A program made the translations under genes and the position numbers. The notes below the pieces were generated by a model. That model saw nothing but the letters and a program-made list of their open reading frames with translations. It searched no databases and had not been told where the DNA came from. Positions 8,025-16,772 of a stretch of DNA of 64,000 nucleotides are shown here, in pieces. Position 1 is the first letter of the stretch; each line of letters begins with the position of its first letter. This DNA comes from CATQHS01 sp963422655. Lineage in GTDB: Bacteria > Actinomycetota > Acidimicrobiia > Acidimicrobiales > Aldehydirespiratoraceae. The stretch covers positions 1,302,001 to 1,366,000 of the forward strand of contig OY730440.1 of NCBI GenBank assembly GCA_963422655.1, written 5' to 3'.

Positions 8025-9164
8025 TCAGAGGACTTTCAACTCGGGGTGAGTGCGCTTGGTCGGAGCATGGCTGGTGATCCAGGCTGCCATGGTCGCGAAG
8101 ATTCTTGAGGCCTCACAACCGGGATCGACGGCCACGATGGGTCGGCCTCGGTCGCTGCCCTCTCGCAACTCGATGGTCAAGGGCACTTGGCCGATCAGCT
8201 CCACACCCAGACGCCGGGCCAGCTCGCCGCCCCCGCCGGCTCCGAAGATCGGGTAGCGCCGGTCGTCGTCGCCGGTGAACCATGCCATGTTCTCTATGAC
8301 GCCCCGGACCTCGATATTCACCTTGCCGAACATGAACGCCGACCGCTGAGCCACCTTCTGGGCGGCCGGGTTGGGAGTGGTCACCACGTAGGCCTCGGCC
8401 CGGGGCAGGAACTGGGCCAGCGACAGGGAGATATCGCCGGTGCCGGGGGGGAGGTCGACGATCAAGAAGTCCGGATCGTCCCAGAACACGTCGGTGAGAA
8501 ATTGCTCCAGAGCCTTGTGCAGCATGGGACCCCGCCAGATCACAGGCTGGTCCTCCTGGGCGAAGAACCCCATCGAGATGCAGCGCACCCCGTGGACCTC
8601 GGGCGGGACGATCATCTCGTCGATGACCACCGGGGCCCGGTCCACCCCGAGCATGCGGGGGATCGAGAAGCCCCAGACGTCGGCGTCCACCACCGCCACC
8701 GAGCGGCCCTCTCGAGCCAGGGCGATAGCCAGATTGGCTGTGACCGACGACTTGCCCACCCCGCCCTTACCGGAGGCGATCAGAAGGGTGCGGGTCCGGT
8801 TACCGGGTTGGGCGAAGGGAATGGCCCGACCCTGGGCGTGCCCGTGAGCCTGAGTGGAGCCGGCGGTGGCGGCCGGGTCGCCGTGCAGTTCGGTGCGGAG
8901 CCGGGCTCGTTCTTCGTCGGTCATGACGCTGAAGTCGACGGTGACCGCGGCCACGTCGCCGAGGGCGAGCAAGGCGTCGGAGACCCGGGTCCGGATCTCG
9001 TTGCGCAGCGGGCATCCGGCCACGGTGAGCGCGATCCGTACGTCCAAGTGGCCGCCGTCGATGGTGGTGCCCCGGTACATGTCGAGATCGACGATGCTGC
9101 GATGCAGTTCAGGGTCTTGGACTGGTCTGAGGGCTTCGATCACCTCGGCTTCGGTGACGGTCAC
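8025..9164 (-). CDS. mrp: Mrp/ApbC-type Fe-S carrier P-loop ATPase
   Basis: This 379-residue protein has an N-terminal MIP18/DUF59 domain (about 1-85) and a C-terminal Mrp/NBP35 ATPase domain with the deviant Walker A GKGGVGKSSVTANLA near residue 133, the DADVWGFSIPRMLG segment and the conserved LPPGTGD. Family members carry and deliver 4Fe-4S clusters to apoproteins. I do not see the C-terminal CxxC that NBP35 uses, as is common in fused bacterial versions. It starts at a GTG and is divergent from a SufR-like regulator 45 bases away, which fits an Fe-S role. Confidence 0.9.
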   Translation of the reverse strand: MTVTEAEVIEALRPVQDPELHRSIVDLDMYRGTTIDGGHLDVRIALTVAGCPLRNEIRTRVSDALLALGDVAAVTVDFSVMTDEERARLRTELHGDPAATAGSTQAHGHAQGRAIPFAQPGNRTRTLLIASGKGGVGKSSVTANLAIALAREGRSVAVVDADVWGFSIPRMLGVDRAPVVIDEMIVPPEVHGVRCISMGFFAQEDQPVIWRGPMLHKALEQFLTDVFWDDPDFLIVDLPPGTGDISLSLAQFLPRAEAYVVTTPNPAAQKVAQRSAFMFGKVNIEVRGVIENMAWFTGDDDRRYPIFGAGGGGELARRLGVELIGQVPLTIELREGSDRGRPIVAVDPGCEASRIFATMAAWITSHAPTKRTHPELKVL

Positions 9165-9197
9165 TTATCGGGCTCCGGGGTGGTGAAGGCGGTTGGC

Positions 9198-9204
9198 TAG
9201 GCTA
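9198..9204. promoter_or_regulatory. Possible two-way -10 element (TAGGCTA)
   Basis: TAGGCT at 9198-9203 lies 6 bases before the GTG at 9210, a leaderless arrangement; the complement TAGCCT points at the mrp gene, giving a short leader of roughly 30 bases that contains CGGAG. It is identical to the element at 432-438. The divergent gap is only 45 bases. Confidence 0.35.
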
Positions 9205-9209
9205 CCGGC

Positions 9210-9923
9210 GTGGAAAGGTCGCCCCTCAGCCCGGCGGAGTTCGCTTCCACGGTCACCGCCATCACGTCGGCTTTCGGCGACCCTACCCGGCGCGACATCT
9301 ACCTGTTCGCCCACGAGTCGTCCGACGGGGTGACGGCAATCGAGACGGCCCGGCATTTCGAGCTCCATCCCAACGTGGCCCGCCACCACCTCGAAAAGCT
9401 GGCATCGGGCCAGTATCTGGAGATCACCGCATCAAAACCGTCGGGTGGGGCGGGCCGGCCCTCCAAGCGGTACCGGGCCACCGAGACCAAGGTCAGCCTC
9501 GAGGTCGCGGTCCGTCACGACGACATCTTGGTGACCTTGCTGGGCCGGGCCCTGGCCATGCTCGGGCCGGATGCAGCCACTGCCATAGCCGAGGAGGTGG
9601 GTGTCGAGTACGGCAGCTCCATGGCGGCGGGGCTCGACACCTCCGACGGGCCCCGCTCTTTCCGCACTGCCCTTCATGTGGTGGCCGATGCCCTGTCGGC
9701 TCACGGCTTCGCTGCTCACGCCGAAAAGCAGGGTGACGAGCTGCGGATCGTGGCCGAGAACTGCCCTTTCGGTGACGCTGCGGTGGAGTATCCCGTGATC
9801 TGCGCGGTGGACCGGGGCATGGTCCGGGGCATGCTCGGCCGGCTCTACGGCCCGGCCGGGGCCGACACCAGCGCATCGCTGCCGGCTGGCGACGACCGCT
9901 GCGTCACCACCGTCCAACCCTGA
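9210..9923 (+). CDS. ArsR/SufR-like winged-helix regulator
   Basis: This 237-residue transcription regulator has a winged-helix domain at about 15-90 (FGDPTRRDIYLF, HPNVARHHLEKL, GRPSKRYRAT) and a C-terminal sensor-like region. That region holds Cys-x12-Cys (ENC...VIC), the first spacing of the Cx12Cx13Cx14C Fe-S motif known for SufR. The third position is not Cys, and another Cys (DDRC) occurs near the end. Iron-sulfur sensing is therefore possible but incomplete by the known rule. It is divergent from mrp, an Fe-S carrier gene, and probably regulates it; that is inference. Confidence 0.75.
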   Translation: MERSPLSPAEFASTVTAITSAFGDPTRRDIYLFAHESSDGVTAIETARHFELHPNVARHHLEKLASGQYLEITASKPSGGAGRPSKRYRATETKVSLEVAVRHDDILVTLLGRALAMLGPDAATAIAEEVGVEYGSSMAAGLDTSDGPRSFRTALHVVADALSAHGFAAHAEKQGDELRIVAENCPFGDAAVEYPVICAVDRGMVRGMLGRLYGPAGADTSASLPAGDDRCVTTVQP

Positions 9924-9999
9924 CCCGACGCTGCACCGGAGCTGGCCGTCCGGCACACCGCCCACCGACCGACCTGAGAACGTCTATCCGGGGGGTCGC

Positions 10000-10005
10000 T
10001 ACACT
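10000..10005 (+). promoter_or_regulatory. Possible -10 box TACACT
   Basis: TACACT fits TANNNT and ends 9 bases before the ATG at 10015, consistent with a leaderless or very short leader. No clear -35 is visible. Confidence 0.25.
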
Positions 10006-10014
10006 CGCCGAGAC

Positions 10015-10515
10015 ATGTCGCTGTACCTCGTCCGCCACGCCGCCGCTGGCGCTCGGTCCCGCTGGAGTGGACCCGACCTCCAGCGGCCTCTCGACGCCCG
10101 GGGGCAAGCTCAGGCCGAGGCGATCCGGGTGGCTCTGATGCAGCATCCGATCCGACGCATACTCTCCAGCCCCGCCGTCCGCTGCACCCAGACCGTCGAA
10201 CCCCTGGGGGCCGCAGTGGGAGTGCGGGTCGAGCCGGTCCACGAGTTGATCGAAGGGGCCGGGTTCGAAGCCGCTTTCGATCTGGTACAGGACTTGGCCG
10301 GGGCCTCCGGCGACACCGTCTTGTGCAGCCACGGCGATGTGATCCCGGCTGTGCTGTGGAGACTGTTCGACAGCGGCCTGACCCCGACGAAGGGGTGGCG
10401 CTGCGCCAAGGGATCGATCTGGGACCTCGACGTGCGAGACGGTTGCATAGTGGCTGCCACTTACCGACCCCCGCTCGAGGCGGTTACGGCGGGCTCAGGT
10501 TCTGGCGCAAATTGA
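10015..10515 (+). CDS. SixA-like histidine phosphatase
   Basis: A 166-residue short histidine phosphatase of the SixA type. It has the phosphoacceptor motif LVRHAAAG (His at residue 8), the substrate-pocket motif ILSSPAVRCTQT and the second catalytic His in VLCSHGDV. SixA acts on phosphohistidine in phosphotransfer proteins, but this family also includes small-molecule phosphatases; the target here is unknown. It is convergent with the ccmH-TPR gene, overlapping its 3' end by 32 bases. Confidence 0.85.
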   Translation: MSLYLVRHAAAGARSRWSGPDLQRPLDARGQAQAEAIRVALMQHPIRRILSSPAVRCTQTVEPLGAAVGVRVEPVHELIEGAGFEAAFDLVQDLAGASGDTVLCSHGDVIPAVLWRLFDSGLTPTKGWRCAKGSIWDLDVRDGCIVAATYRPPLEAVTAGSGSGAN

Positions 10516-11887
10516 AGGTGTCGATGAGTCGTACCAGATCGGCGGGTGGGTCCTCGGCGGCATCGAAGGCGGTCAGATCAGCGCGGGCTGCCTCTTTGTC
10601 ACCCTGCTGGTTGAGGGCGAAAGCCCGGTAGACGAGGGCGTAGGGGTAGCCCGGATCGAGCACGAGAGCCCGGTCGAGACGGGCGACAGCGGCATCGAGC
10701 AGCTCGGCGTCGCCGGTGCGAGCCACCAGCCATCCCCATCCGGTGAGGGCCTCCACGTCGTCGGGATGAGAAGCGAGCACCCAGTCGAAGAGGCCGACCG
10801 CATCGAGCAACCGGCTCGCGGCCGCCAGTTGTTCAGCGGCCAAGGCTACGTCCCGCACCACCAGCGAGGTGTCGGCGAAAGCCACCGGATCGGCTTCGGA
10901 CACAACCGCATCGACCGCGGCCAGGGCCGCTTCCTGCCGAGCTCTCAAGATACGGGGCCGGAGCTCGGCGGCGTCGATCAACGACTGGGCAAAGGCGGGA
11001 GGATCGAAACTGTCGAAGATGGCCAGCTCGGCCTCGGCCCGGAGGGGGTCATCTTGGTCGATGGCTACGATCGACCGGAACAGGTGGGCGTCGGAATAGT
11101 CCGGATCGATCTCGATGGCCTCCTCCAGGTATGCGACCGCAGCGTCGAGGTCGCCGGATCGGGCCGTCAGCCAGCCCCGGTAGGTGAGCGCCTCCACGTT
11201 GGAAGGTTGGCGGTCGAGCACTTCGTCGTAGATGCCCACGGCCGCATCGATGTCGCCGGAGGCCACGATCTGTTGAGCTTCGAACAGCAGCTCCCTGGTG
11301 GTTTCACGGATACCTCCAGTGATCGAGTCGCCAGTGCTGCGACTACCGGAGGACCGGGCCACGATCAACCCGGCCGTGACGGCGATCACCACGATCACGG
11401 TCACGGTCACGGCGAGCTGGCTGCGGCCCGCCGCGGTGACAGCGTCCGTCTCCGGGACAGGGTCGGAGGCCCGCTCGCCCCCGCCCGCCCGCCCGGCGTC
11501 ACGCCGACCCCACAACATCACGACCAAGCCGCCGACAACACCCACCCCGGCCACCACCGGCAGGATCCACACCAGGCTGGTGAGCCCGGAACCTGAGGGG
11601 TTGTAGTCGATATCGGCCTCGTAGGCGGCCACGAGCTGATCACGGATATAGCCGTCGCTGCGCCCCTCGTCGACCCACACGGCGATCTGGCGACGGATCT
11701 CCCGGGCTACGGGCACGTCGCTCTCGGCCACCGACTGGCCCGCACAAACCGGGCAAGCGAAGCCCTGGGCCAAGGCGTGGGCCCGGTCGGCGTTGGTGCG
11801 GGGAGGGCCGTCGTCGAGGGCGCCGTACAGGTAAGCGCCGACAACGACGACAGCCACCACGATCCAGCTCAGTGTCCGCCGGTTCAT
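10484..11887 (-). CDS. ccmH: CcmH-TPR fusion (cytochrome c maturation, CcmH/CcmI-like)
   Basis: This 467-residue protein joins a CcmH/CycL domain (TM about 6-25, then FACPVCAGQSVAES with the CxxC that reduces or holds apocytochrome c), a second TM (about 105-130), a third TM, and a C-terminal TPR region (from about 190) resembling CcmI/CycH. CcmHI presents apocytochrome to the CcmF haem ligase. The open frame begins further upstream, but the ATG at 11887 starts the membrane anchor and overlaps the ccmG stop by 4 bases. It is the last gene of the ccmABCDEFGH operon. Confidence 0.9.
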   Translation of the reverse strand: MNRRTLSWIVVAVVVVGAYLYGALDDGPPRTNADRAHALAQGFACPVCAGQSVAESDVPVAREIRRQIAVWVDEGRSDGYIRDQLVAAYEADIDYNPSGSGLTSLVWILPVVAGVGVVGGLVVMLWGRRDAGRAGGGERASDPVPETDAVTAAGRSQLAVTVTVIVVIAVTAGLIVARSSGSRSTGDSITGGIRETTRELLFEAQQIVASGDIDAAVGIYDEVLDRQPSNVEALTYRGWLTARSGDLDAAVAYLEEAIEIDPDYSDAHLFRSIVAIDQDDPLRAEAELAIFDSFDPPAFAQSLIDAAELRPRILRARQEAALAAVDAVVSEADPVAFADTSLVVRDVALAAEQLAAASRLLDAVGLFDWVLASHPDDVEALTGWGWLVARTGDAELLDAAVARLDRALVLDPGYPYALVYRAFALNQQGDKEAARADLTAFDAAEDPPADLVRLIDTFNLRQNLSPP

Positions 11888-12528
11888 GGCCCAGCCAAGA
11901 GCCGATCGATCACGGAATCGAGCCCCGCCGCGGTAACCCCGCCCAGGTACTTCCACACCACCAAGCCCGACGGCGCCACCAGATACGACTCGGGCACCCC
12001 GGTCACGCCGTAACCGACGGCCACCCGGCCGGCCCCATCGGCGATCACGGGCCAGTCTCCCCCGTTGCGAGCGAAGAAAGCTTTGACGTTGGCGGCGCTG
12101 TCGTCGAACACCACCGACACCACCGCGGCGTCACCGGTACGGGCATGACTCTGGCTGAACGCCACCAGTTCCGGGTGTTCGACGATGCAGGGCACGCAGG
12201 TAGTGGAAAAGAAGTTGACGACCACCCACCGGCCCCGGAGGGTGTCGAGGTCGAAGGGTTGACCGGTGGTGGTGGTGCCCACGATGGCCGGAGCCAGGTC
12301 TCCGAGGATGGGACTGCGAGCCCGTCTCTGCACCGCAGGATCGCCAGTGGCCAGCAGCACGACGAGCAGCACCGCGGCCACCGCCACCGGCAATGCCACC
12401 CACGCCGCCCCCCGACCCCGACCCCGACCCGGGAGCGCCGCTCCGGTGAGCTCCGGCTCGGTAACAGCCGGCGCTGTATCCGCGGGCTCACCGCCATGGC
12501 ACTGGGGATCGACCGGCTCGCCGGTCAT
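11884..12528 (-). CDS. ccmG: Thioredoxin-like protein CcmG/ResA (thiol reductant for cytochrome c)
   Basis: A 214-residue membrane-anchored TlpA/ResA-type thioredoxin: a TM at about 37-60, then the redox motif STTCVPCIVEHPE (CxxC) and the cis-Pro region GVPESYLV. It reduces disulfides in apocytochrome c or CcmH outside the membrane. The frame is open far upstream, to 14733, as an antisense-like shadow of ccmF, so I use the ATG at 12528, which overlaps the ccmF stop by 4 bases. The stop overlaps the ccmH start in the same way, indicating tight translational coupling. Confidence 0.9.
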   Translation of the reverse strand: MTGEPVDPQCHGGEPADTAPAVTEPELTGAALPGRGRGRGAAWVALPVAVAAVLLVVLLATGDPAVQRRARSPILGDLAPAIVGTTTTGQPFDLDTLRGRWVVVNFFSTTCVPCIVEHPELVAFSQSHARTGDAAVVSVVFDDSAANVKAFFARNGGDWPVIADGAGRVAVGYGVTGVPESYLVAPSGLVVWKYLGGVTAAGLDSVIDRLLAGP

Positions 12529-14498
12529 GGCTTCTGCTCTCCCACCGCAACCTCGAGCTCGGGTACCGGCTCGGGTTCTGATCTCGTTACCGGGCGGGAC
12601 CGGACCGACACCAGCGCCATGGCCGTGCCGGCCGCCATCACGATGCCTCCGATCCACAGCCAGGCCACCAAGGGTTGCACCGTCACCCGCAGCACCACCC
12701 CGTCGGAGTCGCTCTCCGGAAACGACAGCACCGCCAAGGCCACGTCGTCGATCAGGGTCGAGCGCACCGACGGGATGCCGATCGTCTGTGACGCGAACGG
12801 GTAGGAGGCCAGAGCCGGGCCGTAGGGGCCGGCCCCGTCGACCAGGACGTGAGCGACCCGTTCGACGCGATTGGAGTGATCGACGATCTCTGAGCCGACG
12901 AAGGTGATCTCGTGACCGGCCAGCACCGCGGTCTGGCCCGGGGCCAAGCTGAGCTCGCCTTGGCGCACATAGGACTGACTGGCCGCGAAAGCGACAGCAA
13001 TGCACACGACGCCGAGGTGAACGATCATCCCTGCGTTGGTGCGGCCCACCAGACCCCGCCACCGGTACCGACGCACGGCCAGCGCGAGCCGGTGCAGGGC
13101 TGTCCCGGCGGCCAGAGCGCCCAGACCGAAGGCCAGCAGCGGCGCCCAGCCCCGGGCCCCGGCTGCCACTGCAACCACCAGGGTTGCGGCGCTGACCCAG
13201 GCCGGCACCACCAGCCGGCGGCTCAAGACTTCCTTGCCGACCCGGTCCCATCCCAGCACCGGCGCCACCGCCATCAAGAACAGAAGGACCAGTCCCACCG
13301 GCCGAGTCATCCGATCGAAGTAGGGATTGCCCACCGAGATGGTACGACCGTCGACGGCCTCGACGACCAGGGGGAAGACGGTGCCGAGCAGAACGACGAA
13401 GGCGAAAGCGGCGAAAGCGACGTTGTTGGCCAAAAAGGCGCCTTGGCGAGACAGTGGCGAGCCGATACGGCCCGGAGCCCGCAACTGGTCGCCCCGCACG
13501 GCGATCAGGGCCAGCGACACCACCACGACCACGGCGAAGAAGCCCAGTATTGCCGGCCCGATACCCGACTCGGTAAAGGAATGGACCGATAACAGCACCC
13601 CCGACCGAGTGAGGAAGGTGCCGAGAATGGTGAGCGAGAAGGTGGCGATCACCAGCGAGAGGTTCCACACCCTCATCAGGCCCCGCCGTTCCTGCATGAC
13701 GGCCGAGTGCAGGTAGGCGGTGCCGGTGAGCCAGGGCAGCAACGAAGCGTTTTCCACAGGGTCCCAGGCCCAGTAACCGCCCCAGCCCAGGGTCTCGTAG
13801 CTCCACCAAGCCCCCAGCACGATACCCAAGGAGAGAAAACCCCAGGCCGTGACCGTCCAGCGCCGGGTGGCTCGCAGCCAGTCCTCGCCCAGTCGCCCCG
13901 TGGCCAAGGCGGCAATGGCGAAAGCGAAAGGCACGGTGAAACCCACGTAGCCCAAGTACAAGATGGGCGGGTGGAAGGCCATGAGGATGTGGTTCTGGAG
14001 CAGTGGGTTGGGGCCGGGGCCGTCGTAGCCGGGGAGCGGTTGGACACCGACGAAGGGCTGGGCCGGGCCGACCATGAGAGCGAAGAAGAAAGCGCACACC
14101 GCGAACAGCACCAGCAGGGCCCACCCCATCACCGGATCGTCGGCTCGGGCCCGGAACTTCACCGTGACCGCCGTGACGAAGCCGCACAGCACCAGCGTCC
14201 ACAGCAGGATCGACCCTTCCAAGGCCCCCCACAGGGTGGCGAAGTTGAAGACGGCGGGAGTGGCCGACGAGCCGTTGTCGGCCACGTACTTCACCGTGAA
14301 GTCGCGAGTGATGAGAGCTCTTTCCATCACGACGAAGGCAGCGACGGCAGCAGCGGCTGTGACTGCGACCAGCCCGCGGGCGGGCCGGAGCCAGCCGGGC
14401 ATGATCCGGGCCAAGCCGAGGGTGGTCGTCACCACGCCGCCGATCGAGGCAGTCAACCCGACGGTGACGGCAATAGCGCCGAGTTCGACGTTGCTCAC
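12525..14498 (-). CDS. ccmF: Haem lyase CcmF
   Basis: A 657-residue polytopic membrane protein of the CcmF/CycK family. The WWD haem-handling region GWGGYWAWDPVENASLLPW is present near residue 235, followed by TGTAYLHSAVMQERRG. CcmF ligates haem, delivered by CcmE, to CXXCH motifs of apocytochromes together with CcmH. Length and topology are normal for the family. It overlaps both ccmE (4 bases) and ccmG (4 bases). Confidence 0.95.
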   Translation of the reverse strand: MSNVELGAIAVTVGLTASIGGVVTTTLGLARIMPGWLRPARGLVAVTAAAAVAAFVVMERALITRDFTVKYVADNGSSATPAVFNFATLWGALEGSILLWTLVLCGFVTAVTVKFRARADDPVMGWALLVLFAVCAFFFALMVGPAQPFVGVQPLPGYDGPGPNPLLQNHILMAFHPPILYLGYVGFTVPFAFAIAALATGRLGEDWLRATRRWTVTAWGFLSLGIVLGAWWSYETLGWGGYWAWDPVENASLLPWLTGTAYLHSAVMQERRGLMRVWNLSLVIATFSLTILGTFLTRSGVLLSVHSFTESGIGPAILGFFAVVVVVSLALIAVRGDQLRAPGRIGSPLSRQGAFLANNVAFAAFAFVVLLGTVFPLVVEAVDGRTISVGNPYFDRMTRPVGLVLLFLMAVAPVLGWDRVGKEVLSRRLVVPAWVSAATLVVAVAAGARGWAPLLAFGLGALAAGTALHRLALAVRRYRWRGLVGRTNAGMIVHLGVVCIAVAFAASQSYVRQGELSLAPGQTAVLAGHEITFVGSEIVDHSNRVERVAHVLVDGAGPYGPALASYPFASQTIGIPSVRSTLIDDVALAVLSFPESDSDGVVLRVTVQPLVAWLWIGGIVMAAGTAMALVSVRSRPVTRSEPEPVPELEVAVGEQKP

Positions 14499-15076
14499 GG
14501 CGCCGGTTCGGGGGCCGCCTCGTCCCGCTCGCGCTCGGCCTCGCCGGTCGCGGCCCCACCTTGCTCGGCTTCGCCGATGCGTCCGCCGTAGTCTTCACGG
14601 TTGCGGTAGTCGTTGTCGTGCTTGACCAGCATGCCGTCGGAGACGAAGTGCCAGTCGTCACCGGCGGCGAGCACGCTGCGGGCGGCCCCTTCGATGGAAG
14701 CCGGGCCCATCCGCCAGGCTCCTTCCAGCACAACCGGCACCCCGGACTGGAACAGCTCCCGGGGATCGCCGGTGTGGACTACATCGATGACGGCGCCTTC
14801 GAAGCTGATGGAGAAGGCCAGAGCCGGACTGTCGTCGAGGAACGTCTCGGTGATCGTGCCGTCCATGGGGGTGCCCTGGACCCGGAACCGCTCCGAGCCG
14901 AGTTCGTCGCGGCGCCCGATGGCCTCGTCGGCGTTGTAGAAGAACAACGAGGCGTCGCCCAACAGGTTGGCGACGAGCCCGACCACGGCCGCGGCGACGC
15001 CGAGGGCGACGACAAGGGGTATCAAGCGCCGACGACCCGACCGCGCCGGCCGAGGGGGCCGGGGTTGCAGTGTCAT
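14495..15076 (-). CDS. ccmE: Haem chaperone CcmE
   Basis: A 193-residue single-TM periplasmic haem chaperone. The TM spans about 18-40, an OB-fold beta domain follows with RVQGTPMDGTI, and the haem-attachment motif is VKHDNDY (HxxxY), the canonical His form rather than the Cys variant of some archaea and Gram-positives. The C-terminus is a Glu/Ala-rich tail. The ATG at 15076 is preferred to the upstream extension because it places a basic N-terminus before the TM. Confidence 0.9.
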   Translation of the reverse strand: MTLQPRPPRPARSGRRRLIPLVVALGVAAAVVGLVANLLGDASLFFYNADEAIGRRDELGSERFRVQGTPMDGTITETFLDDSPALAFSISFEGAVIDVVHTGDPRELFQSGVPVVLEGAWRMGPASIEGAARSVLAAGDDWHFVSDGMLVKHDNDYRNREDYGGRIGEAEQGGAATGEAERERDEAAPEPAP

Positions 15077-15101
15077 CGATCTAGGGCCACAGAACTGGCC
15101 T

Positions 15102-15251
15102 TCAGAGGTCGGGAGCAGACATCCATCGTCTGCGCCGAGGGGGCACCCGGGCGGCAAGGAAGCGGCCCCGACGCACCAGATAGAGGGCGTAGAGGGCCCA
15201 AACCACCAGGGTCAGCCCCCAAGCCGGCAGAACATAACACAGGTGAGTCAC
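15102..15251 (-). CDS. ccmD: CcmD-like small membrane protein
   Basis: I read this 49-residue gene by hand: a GTG at 15251 overlapping the ccmC stop by 4 bases, one TM (about residues 7-27, LPAWGLTLVVWALYALYLV), and a very basic tail (RRGRF, PPRRRRW). Size, single TM, positive C-terminus and position between ccmC and ccmE all match CcmD, which helps release holo-CcmE from CcmABC. CcmD sequences are too short for confident homology, so the call rests on position and topology. Confidence 0.8.
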   Translation of the reverse strand: MTHLCYVLPAWGLTLVVWALYALYLVRRGRFLAARVPPRRRRWMSAPDL

Positions 15252-16030
15252 GCCGGGCCCCGGAATCGGTGGGCCTCGAGGCGTTGGTTCTCCAAGGCAT
15301 CGTGGAGGTCGGCGGCCCGCAACTCCCGCTCGAGCCAACCGATCCGGAACCGGTGGATGATCAACCACAACCCGGCCAGCCCGGTGACCCCGATGGACAA
15401 CAGGACCGTGAACAAGGTGAGGTCTTCGATCTTGCCGTCGGTCAGCGACGACTGCTGGTGCAGGGTGCGGTCGGCCCACCAGTTCACCGACTGGTTGACG
15501 ATAGGCAGGTTGAGCGCTCCCACCAGCCCGACCACTCCAGCTCGAGTGGATGTTGCGGCCTCGTCGCCGCCCAGGGACCGCACCGACAGGTAGCCGACCA
15601 TGATCAGGAACAGAACCAGGGTGGTGACGAGCCGCACGTCACCCCACTCCCAGTAGGTGCCCCAAGTGGGGCGGCCCCAAAGCATGCCGGTGGCCAGCGT
15701 CAGCCCGCACAGCAGTACCCCGATCTCGGCCGCGGCATGGGCGGTGATGTCCCACCACACCGAACGGCGCCACAGCCACATCAACGACCCGACCGCGGTG
15801 AGCCCGAAGGCGACATAGGTGCAGATGGCAGCGGGCACGTGCACGAACATGATGCGTACGGCGTCGGCTTGGACGTCGTCGGCGGGGACTCCGAACAAAC
15901 CCAGCGTGGCCACGCCGACCACGCCGACCAGCACTACCAGCCCAAGCCAGAACGTGGTGCGCGACCCGGTGGTGTCAGAGGTCCCCGAGTCGAGGGACTG
16001 GTCTGCGACCGAAGGAGCCGGCTCGTTCAT
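15248..16030 (-). CDS. ccmC: Haem transporter/handling protein CcmC
   Basis: A 260-residue six-TM protein with the WWD motif region LWGRPTWGTYWEWGDVRL, which binds haem with external His ligands and loads it onto CcmE. The frame extends upstream to 16177 inside ccmB, but the ATG at 16030 starts a short acidic cytoplasmic head before TM1 and lies 7 bases after ccmB. The N-terminal head (about 28 residues, Ser/Thr/Asp-rich) is longer than in proteobacterial CcmC. Confidence 0.92.
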   Translation of the reverse strand: MNEPAPSVADQSLDSGTSDTTGSRTTFWLGLVVLVGVVGVATLGLFGVPADDVQADAVRIMFVHVPAAICTYVAFGLTAVGSLMWLWRRSVWWDITAHAAAEIGVLLCGLTLATGMLWGRPTWGTYWEWGDVRLVTTLVLFLIMVGYLSVRSLGGDEAATSTRAGVVGLVGALNLPIVNQSVNWWADRTLHQQSSLTDGKIEDLTLFTVLLSIGVTGLAGLWLIIHRFRIGWLERELRAADLHDALENQRLEAHRFRGPA

Positions 16031-16037
16031 GGCCTGC

Positions 16038-16742
16038 TCACGCCTCCTCCAGCAATGTGGCGTAGGTTCCGACCCCCACCACGGCGTTGAGCACCGCGAA
16101 CCCGCCGAGCAGGCCCAGCCAGGCCCAGCCGTTGACGGCCACCGAACCCAAAGCGTCGTCGAAGGAGCGGGTGGCACCTATCAGGACGGGGGCAGCTACG
16201 GGTAGCAATAAAATAGGCAGGATCGTCTCCCGGGCTCGGACCCCGGCCACCAGGGCTCCGAGTAGGCTACCGGTGGCCGCCAGCCCGGCGGTGGCGACCA
16301 GACAGGTAGCTGCCACCAGCGGAATCGACTCGATGTCGGCCCCGTACAGCACCACCACGCCGACCAGCATGACCAGTTCCACGACCAGGAGCTGCACAGC
16401 CACGGCCGCGGCTTTTCCGACGAAGATGGCTCCGGGGTCGATGCCGGCCAGCAGCAGCATCCGCCGGGCCGAGTCGGAGGTCTCGGTGGCGCTGGAGCGC
16501 TGTACCGCCACCACTGTCACGAACAGGGCCGTCACCCAGAACAGCCCCGACGTGGCCAGCCGCAGCGTGGGCCGGTTGGCGTCGAGGGCGAACCCGAACA
16601 AGACCAGCACCAGCCCGGCAAAAGGCACGATCTGGCCCAGGGTCGCCCGCGACCGCCACTCGATGCGCAGGTCCTTGCCGGCCACCAGTCCGGCGTCGCG
16701 CCACATGTCTCGGCCGAGGGCTCGGCCCCGGTCTCGTTTCAT
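16038..16742 (-). CDS. ccmB: CcmB, membrane subunit of the CcmAB ABC complex
   Basis: A 234-residue protein with six predicted TMs of the CcmB family. Recognisable segments are a start region with DLRIEWRSRATL, then TGLFWVTALFVTVVAVQRS and LLLAGIDPGAIFVGKA. With CcmA it uses ATP to free haem-loaded CcmE from CcmC. It sits between ccmA and ccmC as in System I operons. Confidence 0.9.
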   Translation of the reverse strand: MKRDRGRALGRDMWRDAGLVAGKDLRIEWRSRATLGQIVPFAGLVLVLFGFALDANRPTLRLATSGLFWVTALFVTVVAVQRSSATETSDSARRMLLLAGIDPGAIFVGKAAAVAVQLLVVELVMLVGVVVLYGADIESIPLVAATCLVATAGLAATGSLLGALVAGVRARETILPILLLPVAAPVLIGATRSFDDALGSVAVNGWAWLGLLGGFAVLNAVVGVGTYATLLEEA

Positions 16743-16772
16743 GGCTCGGCTCCATCCCGACTGTCATTCACG

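Noticed and set aside
11884..14733. 949-codon - strand frame
   Set aside because: Only its last 214 codons are a gene (ccmG); the rest is the wrong frame of ccmF and ccmE.
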